This document shows positions 22,257 through 32,782 of a stretch of 64,000 bases of DNA, piece by piece (within the stretch, counting starts at the first letter, position 1; each line of letters begins with the position of its first letter). Made by a program: the position numbers and the translations under genes. Source of the stretch: Notospermus geniculatus (lineage: Eukaryota; Nemertea; Pilidiophora; Heteronemertea; Lineidae); the NCBI GenBank assembly GCA_002633025.1, contig NMRB01000534.1, positions 243,285 through 307,284 of the forward strand. The letters run 5' to 3'. Below the pieces are notes generated by a model. That model was not told the DNA's origin. It ran no database searches and saw only the letters and a list, made by a program, of their open reading frames with translations.

Positions 22257-22506
22257 CCTTAATGCCCCAATCACACTGAGCTAGTTCTCAGTATGTTTTT
22301 GAAAATTTTGCCGAATGGACTCAAACTGTGTGCGAACGGAGAGGACGTAGTGGCAACTTTTTACAGTCTTTTTACGAAGTTCATGGACGGTAAGGGTGCT
22401 CCAGAATATCGCGGCATTACTTGGCCAAGGGTTACACGTTCTAGCCCACTTTTTTAGGACGGGGAAGGACGTTTTGAGAACTACTTCAGTGTGACAGGCC
22501 CTTAAA
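22257..22506. mobile_element. MITE with CCTTAA...TCACACTGA ends
   Basis: CCTTAATGCCCCAATCACAC on the left pairs with GTGTGACAGGCCCTTAAAGG on the right. The next pair is GAGCTAGTTCTCA and TGAGAACTACTTC. Confidence 0.7.
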
Positions 22507-22703
22507 GGAGCACCGAGGAAGCACTCACTGGCTCCATAGATATAGCCATGAGGGATACGGTAAGTGCCAAACCCTGGATAGAACACAATGCAACCATCCC
22601 ATAAGCAGTAATGTCTAGCGGCACAGCTGCGGTCGACAAAGATCAGAAGCGAATATTGAAATGGTCCAGTTGCCCGCATCACCAGATAGATCAAAAGTGA
22701 CAT
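22507..22703 (-). CDS. Open minus-strand stretch, unknown
   Basis: Sixty-six codons read MSLLIYLVMRATGPFQYS and on through GIPHG-like FGTYRIPHGYIYGASECF, then enter the MITE at 22506. Aromatic and cysteine content is protein-like, but there is no defined splice site and no family I recognise. Confidence 0.2.
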
Positions 22704-22835
22704 GCCCGTTCAGCCAATACATAGACTGATCCCAAAATAGACAAGGCAATGCAGCCAGCATGTGATATAATCCGAACATGATCAATTATGGTCGACATGC
22801 AAGTAATGTGTAAAGTAGATTGTGATTATGTCCAG

Positions 22836-22951
22836 GACACCCTCGGCTCGGATGCTTTGACCATCATGCCAGAGGACTCCAGCACATCATCTCAGACACA
22901 TCAGATAACTCGTCGGATGGTTGGCGGAAATGTGCTTGATAGGCAAACTTG
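22836..22951 (+). CDS. Candidate exon, unit 1 copy
   Basis: Following the acceptor ATTATGTCCAG this reads DTLGSDALTIMPEDSSTSSQ, then THQITRRMVGGNVLDRQT, and ends before the donor-like GTATAT in phase 2. Codon third positions favour C and G, as in coding sequence. Unit 2 keeps it open with one visible amino-acid change (R to W). The duplication breakpoint lies 14 bases upstream, so any earlier exons belong only to unit 1. Family unknown. Confidence 0.4.
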
Positions 22952-23296
22952 GTATATTCTCCTTATCTTGAGGAGGTGCTGATCAAGATAAATTACAGAC
23001 ATTTTTCATTACCGGAAAACCTTGGTGGGATGTCTTCACCGCTCTGTCGCAGCGAAGTCCGAAGGCAAAGTGACCGGAAGCCCTAATATTTCAAGAGGTG
23101 ACAGTTACCAAGGTTACTTTCAAATTAGCTTTGTCTTCCGGAATAACATGACAAGCAACTAACAGAATGACAGGAAGGACAATGAGAGTGGTATTATATT
23201 GTATTTTCCATCAGGGCTGAAGCCAAAGCATTTATTGGCCCGGTAGGAAGAGGCCACCTCAAAATCTTCATGTTGTTCACTTGGATGGGTATTTCA

Positions 23297-23697
23297 CCAT
23301 TTTGGTTCCCGAAGCCACCGCTAGGGCTAGAAGGCTTCGGCTCTGGCTGCCATTTTCGGGACAAAAATTTGTCGCGGATCTCAGGGCGCATGCGCGGAAA
23401 CCGTTATGTTGACATCCCGGGTTATTTTTAGAATGCAATGCCGGTAACCACGTGGGTGCTAATGTGATTGAACACGCCGAATCGTGCGAAATGGCAACAC
23501 CGAGGAAGTTTCTGTTGTTGAGAAAGTTGGTATGTGTTGCAGATCTGTAACAAAAGTCAAAATAATCGCCGTTTTGTAGACCGGAGGAGAACGGAATTTT
23601 ACCAGTAAATGGACGGTTACAACAAAGGGTCAGCAACAAAATGGCAGCCAGAGCCGAAGCCTTCTAGCCCTAGCGGTGGCTTCGGGAACCAAAATGG
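23297..23697. mobile_element. 401-bp MITE with 8-bp target duplication, unit 1 only
   Basis: The ends CCATTTTGGTTCCCGAAGCC and GGCTTCGGGAACCAAAATGG are perfect inverted repeats extended to about 60 bp. GTATTTCA flanks both sides (23289-23296, 23698-23705). Unit 2 has one copy of it at 34659-34666 and no insert. An 8-bp duplication is typical of hAT elements, though P elements share it. Confidence 0.9.
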
Positions 23698-23839
23698 GTA
23701 TTTCACTTGCCTTAGGAAAGGAACGACGTACTCAACAAAGTACCACAGCTTACTGTCCTATACAATGGACCTGAAGAGCCAGGGCTAATCCCATTGGCCC
23801 AGGCTGGATTCGAACCTGGGACCTGCCACTTGCATGCTT

Positions 23840-23953
23840 GGTCCGTATTTTAGAATGCTCCTCAATGTAAAAGAGTTCCTCAAGGCTATTGTTCTCCTGT
23901 TGAGAACAATAGCCTTGAGGAATAGCGTTGAGGAGCATTCTAAAATACAGGCC
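23840..23953. mobile_element. CCGTATTTTAGAATG hairpin element, copy 2
   Basis: GTATTTTAGAATGCTCCTCA runs to a TTCTCCTGTTGAGAAC apex and returns to GAGGAGCATTCTAAAATAC. It is inserted in the SINE and shared with unit 2, so it predates the duplication. Confidence 0.85.
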
Positions 23954-24158
23954 CATGATACGCACTAGGCTATCAGGGCTCCATGAGAGTGGTGATGAAG
24001 AGCATTTTTGCTCATTGGAATGTTGTCATTGATATCTTCCACATGCAACTCAAAAGGATTTCAAGGAATACTTATCAGAAATTTGGTATTCCCTGGTGTA
24101 TAGGAAAGACACCCAATTCTTCTCATATTCTCACTGACTATAATGTCTCCTTTCTCAG

Positions 24159-24212
24159 GAATCACCCTACCAATCCTCATCTCAATCCCCTGCCAAAGAG
24201 ACTTCATCATAG
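24159..24212 (+). CDS. Candidate terminal exon, unit 1 copy
   Basis: A strong acceptor (TAATGTCTCCTTTCTCAG) precedes ESPYQSSSQSPAKETSS and a stop. Unit 2 differs by one synonymous change and one A-to-T replacement. A second frame starting with one base reads NHPTNPHLNPLPKRL to a donor GTAAAG and would fit the phase of the exon at 22836. I cannot choose between them. Confidence 0.3.
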   Translation, partial: ESPYQSSSQSPAKETSS

Positions 24213-24552
24213 GAAATTTCCCCATTTTTCAAATCTCAAATCATATCCCCAGGACGTAAAGGCCAGACGTTAGCTTAGGTCAGCAGCCAACTATCTTATA
24301 AATCATAGGTTGTCATGCTTGTATTGTGTTAGGAGATTTCAATGGCATAGATCATCCCATTTTTCATTCGTCTATCTATAGTTGCATGTCAGTTAGGTAC
24401 AACCATTAATCATTGGAATTTCAGCAAAAGTAAAAGGATTTTCCTTTCTTTTTCTCATTGTATCAATGGCTGTGGGTTTAGAGCAAGTCTCCTTAAGCCA
24501 CATGACGAGTCCTGCTGTAAAGTTTGGCAAATGGTCACTGGAAGAAATACAC

Positions 24553-24710
24553 TAATGCCCGCTGCACACGATCAAATTTTTCATCCAATTTTCTGAATAT
24601 GCTCAATAAAGCCCTACATGCGGGTTTATACACTGAAGCCCAATAGGCCCGGAATCTGAATTTCCAAAAAATATATTGGATGAAAAATTTGATCGTGTAC
24701 AGCGGGATTA
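24553..24710. mobile_element. TAATGCCCGCTGCACACGATC MITE, copy 1
   Basis: The arms include CGATCAAATTTTTCATCC with complements GGATGAAAAATTTGATCG and the ends AATGCCCGCTG / CAGCGGGATTA. Three more copies lie at 28536-28691, 36209-36366 and 40153-40305, two per segmental unit. The loop shares GGGTTTATACACTGAA. Confidence 0.85.
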
Positions 24711-24870
24711 ACAACTTCGTAAAATAGAGACCCAAAAACACTACCACTACAAATACTTGTCCCCTGTGGGAGATGATATGAAAAAAATTTTTTTTTAAAG
24801 AAGCCAAAACTGCACCGCACTGGGGCTATAAATAACTCAAAAACTTAGACTAGACAGAAATTGATTCCAG

Positions 24871-24989
24871 ATATTTGTGAAATTGATATTTTCTTTTTTG
24901 TTGCAATCTTCGATATCAAAGAGCAACTCAGAGAATTTTCTGAAACTGACAAGACTGATGTCATTGGTGCAGAAATCTATTCCCAGTAA
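24871..24989 (+). CDS. Candidate terminal exon, unit 1 copy
   Basis: The acceptor AGAAATTGATTCCAG precedes two bases and 38 codons: ICEIDIFFFVAIFDIKEQLR, then EFSETDKTDVIGAEIYSQ, and a TAA stop. Compared with unit 2 (36524-36642), of five base differences three are synonymous, and the two replacements are D to N and G to R. Hydrophobic then charged-helix character. No family recognised. The opposite strand offers nothing better. Confidence 0.4.
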
Positions 24990-25080
24990 TACAATATGCT
25001 TTACAATTGCAGCTACATGCCAATACTTTTGCTCAAAAAAGTCAATGAACGTTCAAAAGTAATGTAAAAACATCAAAAGG

Positions 25081-26047
25081 AATCACCTCCCCCCACAACA
25101 ATATTGCAACGGACTGTATGTCCAATGTTTGCTTTAAGAACAATGCCGTCAATCAATTTAGTCGAAGCAGACGAGAATGGTTGGCGTCAAGAACAAATGG
25201 CGAACTTCCATTATTTTCGTATACATGTTTTTATTTCTGCATTTATCGGAAATAATTAATGCCAATAGTAACACGGCCGCCCAAATGTAATAAACGGTAA
25301 CATTAATGTCAATGTTTAGTTTCTAAGTTGGCCAATATTCAATGGGAGTGGTTTCATGTCAGCTTACACAGTGCTGCATACATAGAATTCACATCAAGCA
25401 TTACCGTTACCGTCAAGTTAAGGTGAAAGTACTTCCACCAATGTATTGGTGTGAGGGAGTTCATTGGCTTTGGGTGCACAGAGAAGTACATTTCAGATTA
25501 GTACCCAAGATTCGGACACTAAAGTACAATAAGGAACCGGCGGAACTAATCTGTGACGTGGGGCTGATGAACAACTCCGTTAAAACTATGACCTCGAAAG
25601 TCAAGCCAACGTTATTTGCCATTTAATTCTGAAACTATAGTTTCAGAATTACACCCTATACTTCTAGCCCTAATATACCTGAAGTAGTAATTTCAAATTT
25701 TACACATTCATCATCAAGTATAGGACTGACTCAATGTATCTGAATGTTTTCAAACGAGCATAAAAAACAGACCCAAGAGCAACGTCACTGATTCTGAATG
25801 ACGCATCGCACGAACGATGCGCGACATCAGTGACGTTTTCAACGTCGCATCGCATGCACTTTTGTGCTAAAACTGAGTTGTTCCCCAGCTCCTACTTTGG
25901 ACACGCCATTCCCCATTGCGCGTGCCAGAGCTGAATTTCATATTCCCTGTACTCTTTGTACCGTTTGGTTTAAGTGAATGAAAGAATAGAAGAATAAATG
26001 AACAGATAAATATTTATACATGTGTATCACAGTGAGATGCATTCATA
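25081..26047. other. No gene seen; about 390 bp absent from unit 2
   Basis: Positions of roughly 25530-25915 are missing from unit 2, where the flanks join near 37185. They contain a CGTCACTGATTC / GACATCAGTGACG inverted pair (25786-25846). Either this is an insertion in unit 1 or a deletion in unit 2. Confidence 0.5.
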
Positions 26048-26205
26048 TTAATGTAGTGCATTCCTAGTACATTTTGTATGCTTCTTTTTGTTGTTATGGT
26101 GAAGTGCACGCATTGCAGTTGCTTCAATTCCTCTGTCAGAGGGAAATTCATTCATTATCCTGACAAGATCTTCAACAAATTCAAAACAGTGATGAATATT
26201 CAAGC
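26048..26205 (-). CDS. Weak exon candidate, minus strand
   Basis: On the minus strand the acceptor GGGTTGCACTGCAG precedes HHCFEFVEDLVRIMNEFPSD and RGIEATAMRALHHNNKKK, then a stop. Of four differences from unit 2 within the frame, three are synonymous. In unit 2 the acceptor is changed from CTGCAG to CTGTGG, so if real it may be active in one copy only. Confidence 0.2.
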
Positions 26206-27270
26206 CTGCAGTGCAACCCAATACAAATCACTTCACCATTTTTTGCTATATCTGTGAGATTCGACACCCATGAGTAGTGCATGCAAAGCACTTCTTACGA
26301 CAAGAACCAATACACACCAAAATCCCAGTTGTACGGTCACCGAGACCTGGCTTTGCCACTGGGATTTTGCTCCTCCAACATCATCAAGCATCAGGACTTG
26401 GACCATCCTCACACCCTAGTCTTCACAACCAGCTCCCCTTCTTGCGCTTGGTTCATTGAGGGAGGGTTCGACCGTAAATGACCTGAGATTCTCAGGATGG
26501 ACTTGGACTGGAAGATATCAAAAGCCAGTGCTGTTTGGTCAGCAATGAGACAATCACCAACAGGCGAAGTTGGACCCTGGCAAATGCCAAACCTCTGTGA
26601 CATTACCAGTACAAACACTGCAATTCTGGTGTATACATGTATCATTCCATCATTTCTTGTCAGTAACAAGAGGCTGGCTTGATTGTCTTCAGAAGCCATG
26701 TGTGGCCCTTGCCATGCAGTTAGCCAAGTAAATGCACAACCCAATACATTATCCTGCCAGTCTCAAGTAACCTTATTGCTCTTCATGCCTTCCATATTTT
26801 ATCCCCCATTACGACATATTCGTGAGCCCGCGTCGCGTTCTCAGGCTCCAAGTTCCCACACTCTGCCCAGAATTCCTGAGAAACAGCTCCAAAAGTGACT
26901 AGCAGTAACTCTCCGAGGAAGCCACTTTTTGTAAGAAGCGATTGCTATATCATCCATCAGCCTACATACGTTAGATCTTGAGCTGTCAGATACGGGCAGT
27001 CGAGAAGATTAATGTTCTATTCCCACTTCACATTCCACATGATAAAGAGGGTGACAGGCACTAACACTATTGTTTCTTTCATGAGGTTTGCTTTCCTTCT
27101 GCAACATTTATGCACGACCGGCACTTGCACAATATGTGTTCACTGACTTTCCCTTGATATTTCACATTTCATTGGATACTGTGCATTGAGTTTTGGTGTT
27201 ATTACCAGCATTTTACGCACATTGTGCAAAACGGTCACTGTACATCCTGTACCACTACAAGTGCAATTAC
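26206..27270. other. No gene seen
   Basis: A single copy of the ~200-bp segment that is doubled in unit 2 (37943-38340) lies at about 26540-26740. The rest is unassigned. Confidence 0.35.
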
Positions 27271-27424
27271 CAGGGGTGGATCCAGGATTTGGGAAAAGAG
27301 GGGGAGCCCTGTGCCAGGAACATGAAATTTGCGCCCAATTCCAGAATTTCACAGTCGATTTTACAGATTTGTTGGTCAAAAGGGGAGGCACATGTCCGTT
27401 GCGCCCCCTCTGGGTCCGCACCTG
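27271..27424. mobile_element. GGATCC-type MITE, copy 5, target duplication ATTAC
   Basis: CAGGGGTGGATCC to the CCGCACCTG end, with ATTAC at 27266-27270 and 27425-27429. The same insertion with the same flanks is in unit 2 (38873-39027), so it is older than the segmental duplication. Confidence 0.9.
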
Positions 27425-27951
27425 ATTACCATCTAATGTTTCATTCATATAAAAAGATCTCTGTCATCCTTCTCTGGATTAACCCTCAGGTGATCATCAA
27501 CATTGAAAAACAAAACTCAACAGGTCTAAAACATTTTGAGCAATCGCCATGCCATCTGAAGACAACTGACCAAACAAACTTGACGGAAAAGATCGTTTGC
27601 GACGAGACCAATTCAGTCGTCAGAAACAATCTATTTTTGGTATCGTAGACGTTTGTGCCAGAGAGCTTTGATTGATTTTTAGGCTTGAAAGCAGCTTAGG
27701 GAATTTGGCACTTTTAGGGTTAAAGGACACCACGCCACCTAGACACAACAACAGGTTTAGTATGATCAAAGAACTGATGATGTCAGGAAAGCTCACCTCC
27801 TTTTTTTGCTGTTGGAGAAGAAAGGAGTATCAGATTTTCCATGTACACCAATTTTTGAAACAAAATTTACAGGGTTGAATGACGCCCAATAATCTTTGAG
27901 AGGTTGCCTAGGAAACTGCAACTAATCTCGTTGCTCTCCTCTTTCATTCAG
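27425..27951. other. Intron-like sequence before the candidate exon
   Basis: AT-rich with short frames. It ends in a pyrimidine-rich tract, GCTCTCCTCTTTCATTCAG, that looks like a 3' splice site. Confidence 0.35.
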
Positions 27952-28194
27952 ATCGGCAAAAAATCCGCCCAGACGTCCCCATACAGCTTCCATCACTGTC
28001 TTGACATAGTTATCACATCTCATGGCATCGAGCACTCTTACCCGTCCCACATCAAATGCACTCTCACCAAAGGGATCACATCCAGAGAGATCAAGGAAAA
28101 CGTGTCGAGAATATTTCACCGAAGCGAAGAGGAGCCATGGGAAAATGGATGCTTGAGACTTGGGAGGACGATTTTCTATGATACGATGGATGGA
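27952..28194 (+). CDS. Best coding candidate in the duplication, unit 1 copy
   Basis: Directly after the acceptor CTCTTTCATTCAG, 81 codons read IGKKSAQTSPYSFHHCLDIV, on through SYPSHIKCTLTKGITSREIK and EEPWENGCLRLGRTIFYD. C and G dominate third positions. Across this stretch the two units differ at about one base (I to V), whereas the next 80 bases differ at about eight, which suggests constraint or recent conversion. The donor is weak (GGA before GTGTCA). The minus strand is also open (VKYSRHVFLDLSGCDPFGES to a stop at 27922), so strand is not settled. No family recognised. Confidence 0.45.
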
Positions 28195-28308
28195 GTGTCA
28201 GTGGTTGTCATCGGCTCGGAGCCAACATGGAAATATAGGGTTTCAGAATTACCCCTTTTGCTGTGGGTCAACATGTCCTGCAGCACAACAGATCATGGAA
28301 AGGTTTGG

Positions 28309-28414
28309 GCCCATATCTTTCCTCAAGGTAAAGGAGTTCCTCAAGGCTATTGTTCTCCTGTTGAGAACAATGGCCTTGAGGAACTCCTTTGAGGAGCATT
28401 CTAAAATACGGGCC
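28309..28414. mobile_element. CCGTATTTTAGAATG hairpin element, copy 3
   Basis: One arm is eroded (GGGCCCATATCTTTCCTCAA) and the other intact (GGAGCATTCTAAAATACGGGCC). It is orthologous to 39923-40042. Confidence 0.8.
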
Positions 28415-28535
28415 ATACTGTTTTTCAGATAGATCTGGCCAAAGGTACTTGGCCTCTTGTCACTAAACTGTATGTAATGGTGTGATCACAAATAAGAATG
28501 TTGCACAACCCTCGGCAGCCACAACGTGTCATGGC

Positions 28536-28691
28536 TTATGGCCTATACACATGATCCAATTTTTCATCCAATTTTTGGGAAATTCAGATTCCGGGCCTAT
28601 TGGGGCTTCAATGTATAAACCCGCATATAGGCCTTTATTGAGCATATTCAGGAAATTGGATGAAAAATTTGACCGTGTGTGTAGGCCATTA
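28536..28691. mobile_element. TAATGCCCGCTG MITE family, copy 2 (inverted)
   Basis: It runs TTATGGCCTATACACATGATC to GACCGTGTGTGTAGGCCATTA, reversed relative to 24553 and shared with unit 2. Confidence 0.8.
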
Positions 28692-29464
28692 CTGGCTTTA
28701 CCTGACACCACGAAAGAGCTATTGATTACGCCAACCCTACGGATACCGGTAATCTAGTGTTGTGCAACACAAGTATCTTTTGGTAAATGTGATCTGGTCA
28801 CATTCCTGAATTCAACTTACCGGTACCTTTGGCCAGAACGGTATGAAAAACACTACAGTCAGTGGGCGATAGAGTGCCACAGCTGTAGATCAAGGTGGAC
28901 AATGTAATGTATAAAAGAATATATATGCATATGCCGGAAAGAAGAGTCCATTGATCATATTCTTTGTTACGCAAGGTTGTAGTCCAGTAGAAATAGCAAA
29001 AATAATGCCTAACCTAGACAAAATTGCAAGAGAATTTTTTTTTGCAGATTCAGGTTCAGGGGGTTACTCTGATAGCACATATCATTTTAGGCCAAAATCG
29101 GACGACCCTAAGTGCCCTAATTTGCATAAATTACATATGGCCGCCAATGAGTCCGTTTTTGGCCAATATCTCTTAAACGGTGCGTGTTAGACCCCATAAA
29201 TGTATTACTGGCAGATAGGAATGTGACCCCAAGGAACCCAAATATACTATCAGAATTACGTTGTGACGTCATATATGTCATATATGACGTCATACATGTC
29301 ATATATGGCATTGTTACATAATATATGACCTAATTATGGTTCCATATAACGTCAGTTTTGGTGAAATGAACCTAGAGCAGTCTGTACACTCTGTCATGAA
29401 AATAGGAACAGTCATGATGGTAGGGGTGTGTGCTGCATCAGTAAACACTGTAATCCAAGTTCTA

Positions 29465-30560
29465 TTATAATGGTTGATCATCTGACTCTTCAAGATCAAG
29501 AGGTGCAGAAGCGTTACTACAGGACATGCCTTTGCATCCTGTGCATGCACTCGAACAGTCCATGCCATTCTTTCGACAAGTGCATCGGAGACTGTCACAG
29601 TCACCCTTGCATTGGCAGCAGATGACCTTTAGCAGATACTCGGGTGCTGGGGAGAGGTCCACCTTTTTGGGCAGTAGGTGTCCGTCTGATAGCTGCCAAC
29701 CCCAATCAGTTGGACTCAAATCTTCAGAACCCATCCAAATCTGGGCTTGGAAATACATTCTCTGGCTGTGGTACTTTGCCGCATCTGAAGTTGGATGCAA
29801 TGACTGGACCTGGACACTACTTGCACTAGTTGCCACCTTTTCAGAAAACCGCTCGCTCTCAGTTCGTCAAGAGTCGAGTGTTTTCCATTGTCCCGCCATA
29901 TAAATAGACTAGAGCACGCTCTCCTGCCTTTTCTACATCTTTTATCTGCAGCTGCCCTTGGTTCAAAATATGTACTTGCTTCTTGAACCCATTATTGTTT
30001 ACTTTCTTCAAGGACGCTCCTTCTCCAATGCCAGAGTCTGGATGTTGTGTCACATCCACCAAGAGCATGAATCACTGGAAGGAGACTACATATTTCCTTT
30101 CCCAACAGATCTTTCAGACAAACAATGTCCCAGACTCTTCTCTTACCCTCCTTTTCTCCACACTTCTTTTCTGATCTGAAGACTAGCCCTAGTAGAAACA
30201 GAGCAGTGTGGGCAGATCGGTATCTTCACCAATTATGTGAGTACAGCAGATGATGAACACCTGACGGCTGTTTTCGCTATCAGAATGTCAGCGTCTCCAT
30301 CTGCGCTTAAAGTCTTGATACCACTTTCAGTCATTTTTTCTGTGAGCAAGTCAATGAAACGTTGTTTATTTTCAGCATTAGCGAGAAATTGGTCTTTCTT
30401 TGACTTGAGGGGCATTGTCGGGGAGAAGGACCCCCGAGGTCCTCTGTACCTTTCGTCCTCCTTTGATGGGCAGCATGTTTGGTGGAAGGACCCTGTGTAT
30501 AGCCATCAGATACAACTATGGCATTCTTGTAGAGCCGTTGGACATGGCTGACATACTGTT
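29465..30560 (-). pseudogene. PIN/FEN1-like nuclease-CXC protein, left-arm copy, decayed
   Basis: Reading minus from the palindrome centre, an open piece at 30415-30233 (KDQFLANAENKQRFIDLLTE, then DGDADILIAKTAV) is followed by a stop. The frame resumes at 30068-29859 (GIGEGASLKKVNNNGFKKQV) and 29836-29465 (WMGSEDLSPTDWGWQLSDGH, then a cysteine array CQCKGDCDSLRCTCRKNGMD). The Asp-containing DADxLI and GEDTD motifs and CDTTSG match a widespread invertebrate family with PIN/FEN1-like fold. The cysteine spacing is that of tesmin/TSO1 CXC domains. This arm keeps a linker (29845-30020) lost from the right arm. The family assignment is from motif memory, without a search. Confidence 0.6.
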
Positions 30561-30669
30561 CTGCAATAGCATTAAACGTCTTTCGTTGACTTCAGTGGCA
30601 TTGTCGGAAATTCGTACTCCTCACTACCATCTCAGTGCTAGACGGAGGGTCACTCCTCCACAGAATTCC

Positions 30670-31602
30670 TTGGACAAAAGACAGCACGTATGATGCTATT
30701 GCAGAACAGAATGTCAGCCATATCAAACGGCTCTACAAGAATGCCATAGTTGTATCTGATGGCTATACAGAGGGTCCTTCCACCAAAGATGTGCCCATCA
30801 AAGGAGGACGAAAAACGCAGAGGAACTCGGGTGTCCTTCTCCCCGACAATGCCCCTCAAGTCAAAGAAAGACCAATTTTCTCGCTAATGCTGAAAATAAA
30901 CAACGTTTCATTGACTTGCTGACAGAAAAAATGACTAAAAGTGATATCAAGACTTTAAGCGCAGATTGAGACGCTGACATTCTGATAGCGAAAACAGCCG
31001 TCAGGTGTTCATCATCTGCTGTACTCACATAATTGGTGAAGATACCGATCAGCTCACACTGCTCTGTTTCTACTGCAGTGATGATTGCGAAGGGCTAGTC
31101 TTCAGATCAGAAAAGAAGTGTGGAGAGAAGCAGGGTAAGAGAAGAGTCTGGGACATTGTTCGTCTGAAAGATCTGTTGGAAAAGGAGATATGTAGTCTCC
31201 TGCCAGTGATTCATGCTCTTAATGAATGTGACACAACATCCGGACTCTGGCATTGGAAAAGGAGCGCCCTTTTCTGAAAAGGTGGCAACTGGTGCAAGTA
31301 GTGTTCAGGTCCAGTCATTGCCTCCAACTTCAGATGCCGCAAAGTACCACAGCCAGATAATTTATTTCCAAGCCCAGGTTTGGATGGGTTCTGAAGATTT
31401 GAGTCCAACGGATTGGGGTTGGCAGCTATCAGACGGTCACCTGCTGCCCAAAAAGGTGGACCACTCCCCAGCACCCGAGTATCTGCTAAAGGTCATCTGC
31501 TGCCAATGCAAGGGTGACTGTGACAGTCTCCGATGCACTTGTCGAAAGAATGGCATGGACTGTTCGAGTGCATGCACAGGATGCAAAAGGCATATCCTGT
31601 AG
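30670..31602 (+). pseudogene. PIN/FEN1-like nuclease-CXC protein, right-arm copy, decayed
   Basis: Reading plus from the centre, SHIKRLYKNAIVVSDGYTEG followed by PSTKD (30716-30795) is the N-terminal motif of the same family. A later piece has GEDTDQLTLLCFYCSDD (about 31034-31084) and LNECDTTSGL (31217-31246). The frame then shifts to 31213-31602, ending in the cysteine array CQCKGDCDSLRCTCRKNGMD. The segment between the CDTTSG motif and the SEKVATG text is shorter than in the left arm. At least two frame changes make this copy non-functional as one protein. Acidic residues of the nuclease fold are still readable. Confidence 0.6.
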
Positions 31603-32129
31603 TAACGCTTGTGCACCTCATGATCTTGAAGAGTCAGATGATGAACCATAATAGAACTTGGATTACAGTCTTTACTGATGTAGCACGCACCCTTACCATC
31701 ATGACTGTTCCTATTTTCATGACAGGGTGCACAGACTGTTCTAGGTTCATTTCACCAAAGCTGACATAATATGGAACCATAATTAGGTCATATATGATGT
31801 AATAACGTCATATATGACATGAATGACGTCATGTATGACATATATGACGTCACAACGTAATTCTGATGGTATATTTGGGTTCCTTGGGGTCACATTCCTA
31901 TCTGTCAGTAATACATTAATGGGGTCTAACACGCATCGTTTAAGAGATATTGGCCAAAACAGGACTCATTGGCGGCCATATGTAATTTATGCAAATTAGG
32001 GTACTTAGGGTCGTCCGATTTTGGCCTAAAATGATATGTGCTATCGGAGTAACCCCCTGAACCAGAATCTGCAAGAAAAAATTCTCTTGCAATTTTGTCT
32101 AGGTTTTTCGTAATTCTACTGGACTATTG

Positions 32130-32430
32130 AGCAGGGTTGTCAACTTGCGTTTGTCAATATATGTATTGGACCGACAACCCTGGCGACAATTTTGCATCAG
32201 TATGTGACCCTGCCACCGCAAAACTAGTACTAAGTTGCTCTGAAGTTGGCCGGTTGAGACCAACGTTTTGTCAATTTCATTACGCCTAGGGTTATTGTCT
32301 GTCTTTTGTAAAATCGAAGTGATTACATTTCTTCCTTTACCTCCTGGAGTTATTTTAGTTCATCCTGCTTCATATCTTGTATCCAACATAGAGCACAACA
32401 AACGACAAACAAAATGATAGTACAAGTAAA
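32130..32430. other. Ordinary duplicated sequence
   Basis: It matches unit 2 from 40601 (GTCAACTTGC onward). No gene seen. Confidence 0.5.
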
Positions 32431-32520
32431 GTCGTCTCCGAATTTTGCAAATTTTCGACCCCAACCGGGGTCTTCCTCAGGCACTTTCTAGTAGAGATCC
32501 CAGAAGTAAAGCTTCATACA
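32380..32520. mobile_element. TTTTCGACC MITE, unit 1 only
   Basis: GTCGTCTCCGAATTTTGCAA, TTTTCGACCCCAACCGGGG and TCTTCCTCAGGCACTTTC match one arm of 54478-54643. Unit 2 lacks it. Confidence 0.65.
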
Positions 32521-32782
32521 GTATCTTGTGTTATTTAATACGGGTTTTGCTATGACGGGTCATATATATTGGAAGCATTAAAATGTGCACTTGTCCACCC
32601 TAAACAACAAAGATGCACCCTTGTTTATAGTCTCAAAGCACTTCGAACGATTTCTTCAGTCTCTTTGGGGAACTCAAGGAGCAGCAGCACACACTGGATC
32701 CTTTTTCAGATGACTACTGAATACAAAGTGGCAACTCGGCTAGGAAATGGAGACTTTCCTGCCGTTAGAGGCCGCCTGTTAG

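Larger units (their letters stand above)
23192..23985 (-). mobile_element. SINE split by two later insertions
   Basis: The SINE body (TATTATATTGTATTTTCCATC) begins at 23192, its B box (GGTTCGAATCC on minus) is near 23810-23820, and its head ends in GGAGCCCTGATAGCC near 23980. It is interrupted at 23297-23697 and again at 23840-23953. The unit 2 copy at 34564 lacks the first insertion. Confidence 0.8.
28980..32126. mobile_element. 3.1-kb palindromic element carrying a PIN/CXC gene on both arms
   Basis: The termini TAGTCCAGTAGAA and TTCTACTGGACTA are flanked by TTG (28977-28979 and 32127-32129). Unit 2 has the uninterrupted site GCAAGGTTGAGCAGG at 40592-40606, proving insertion with a 3-bp target duplication. 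The two arms, roughly 1.5 kb each, are inverted copies. Both carry subterminal TGACGTCATATATGTCATA repeats, then the coding region, and meet around a ~100-bp non-paired centre near 30579-30686. Each gene copy reads outward from the centre. Indels and frame breaks show that neither copy is intact. Three-base duplications occur in CACTA and PIF/Harbinger transposons, but no matching transposase is visible. Confidence 0.85.

Noticed and set aside
28980-32126. Known CACTA or PIF/Harbinger transposon
   Set aside because: The 3-bp target duplication fits, but the ends do not begin CACTA and no DDE transposase or Myb-like partner is visible, so I leave the superfamily open.
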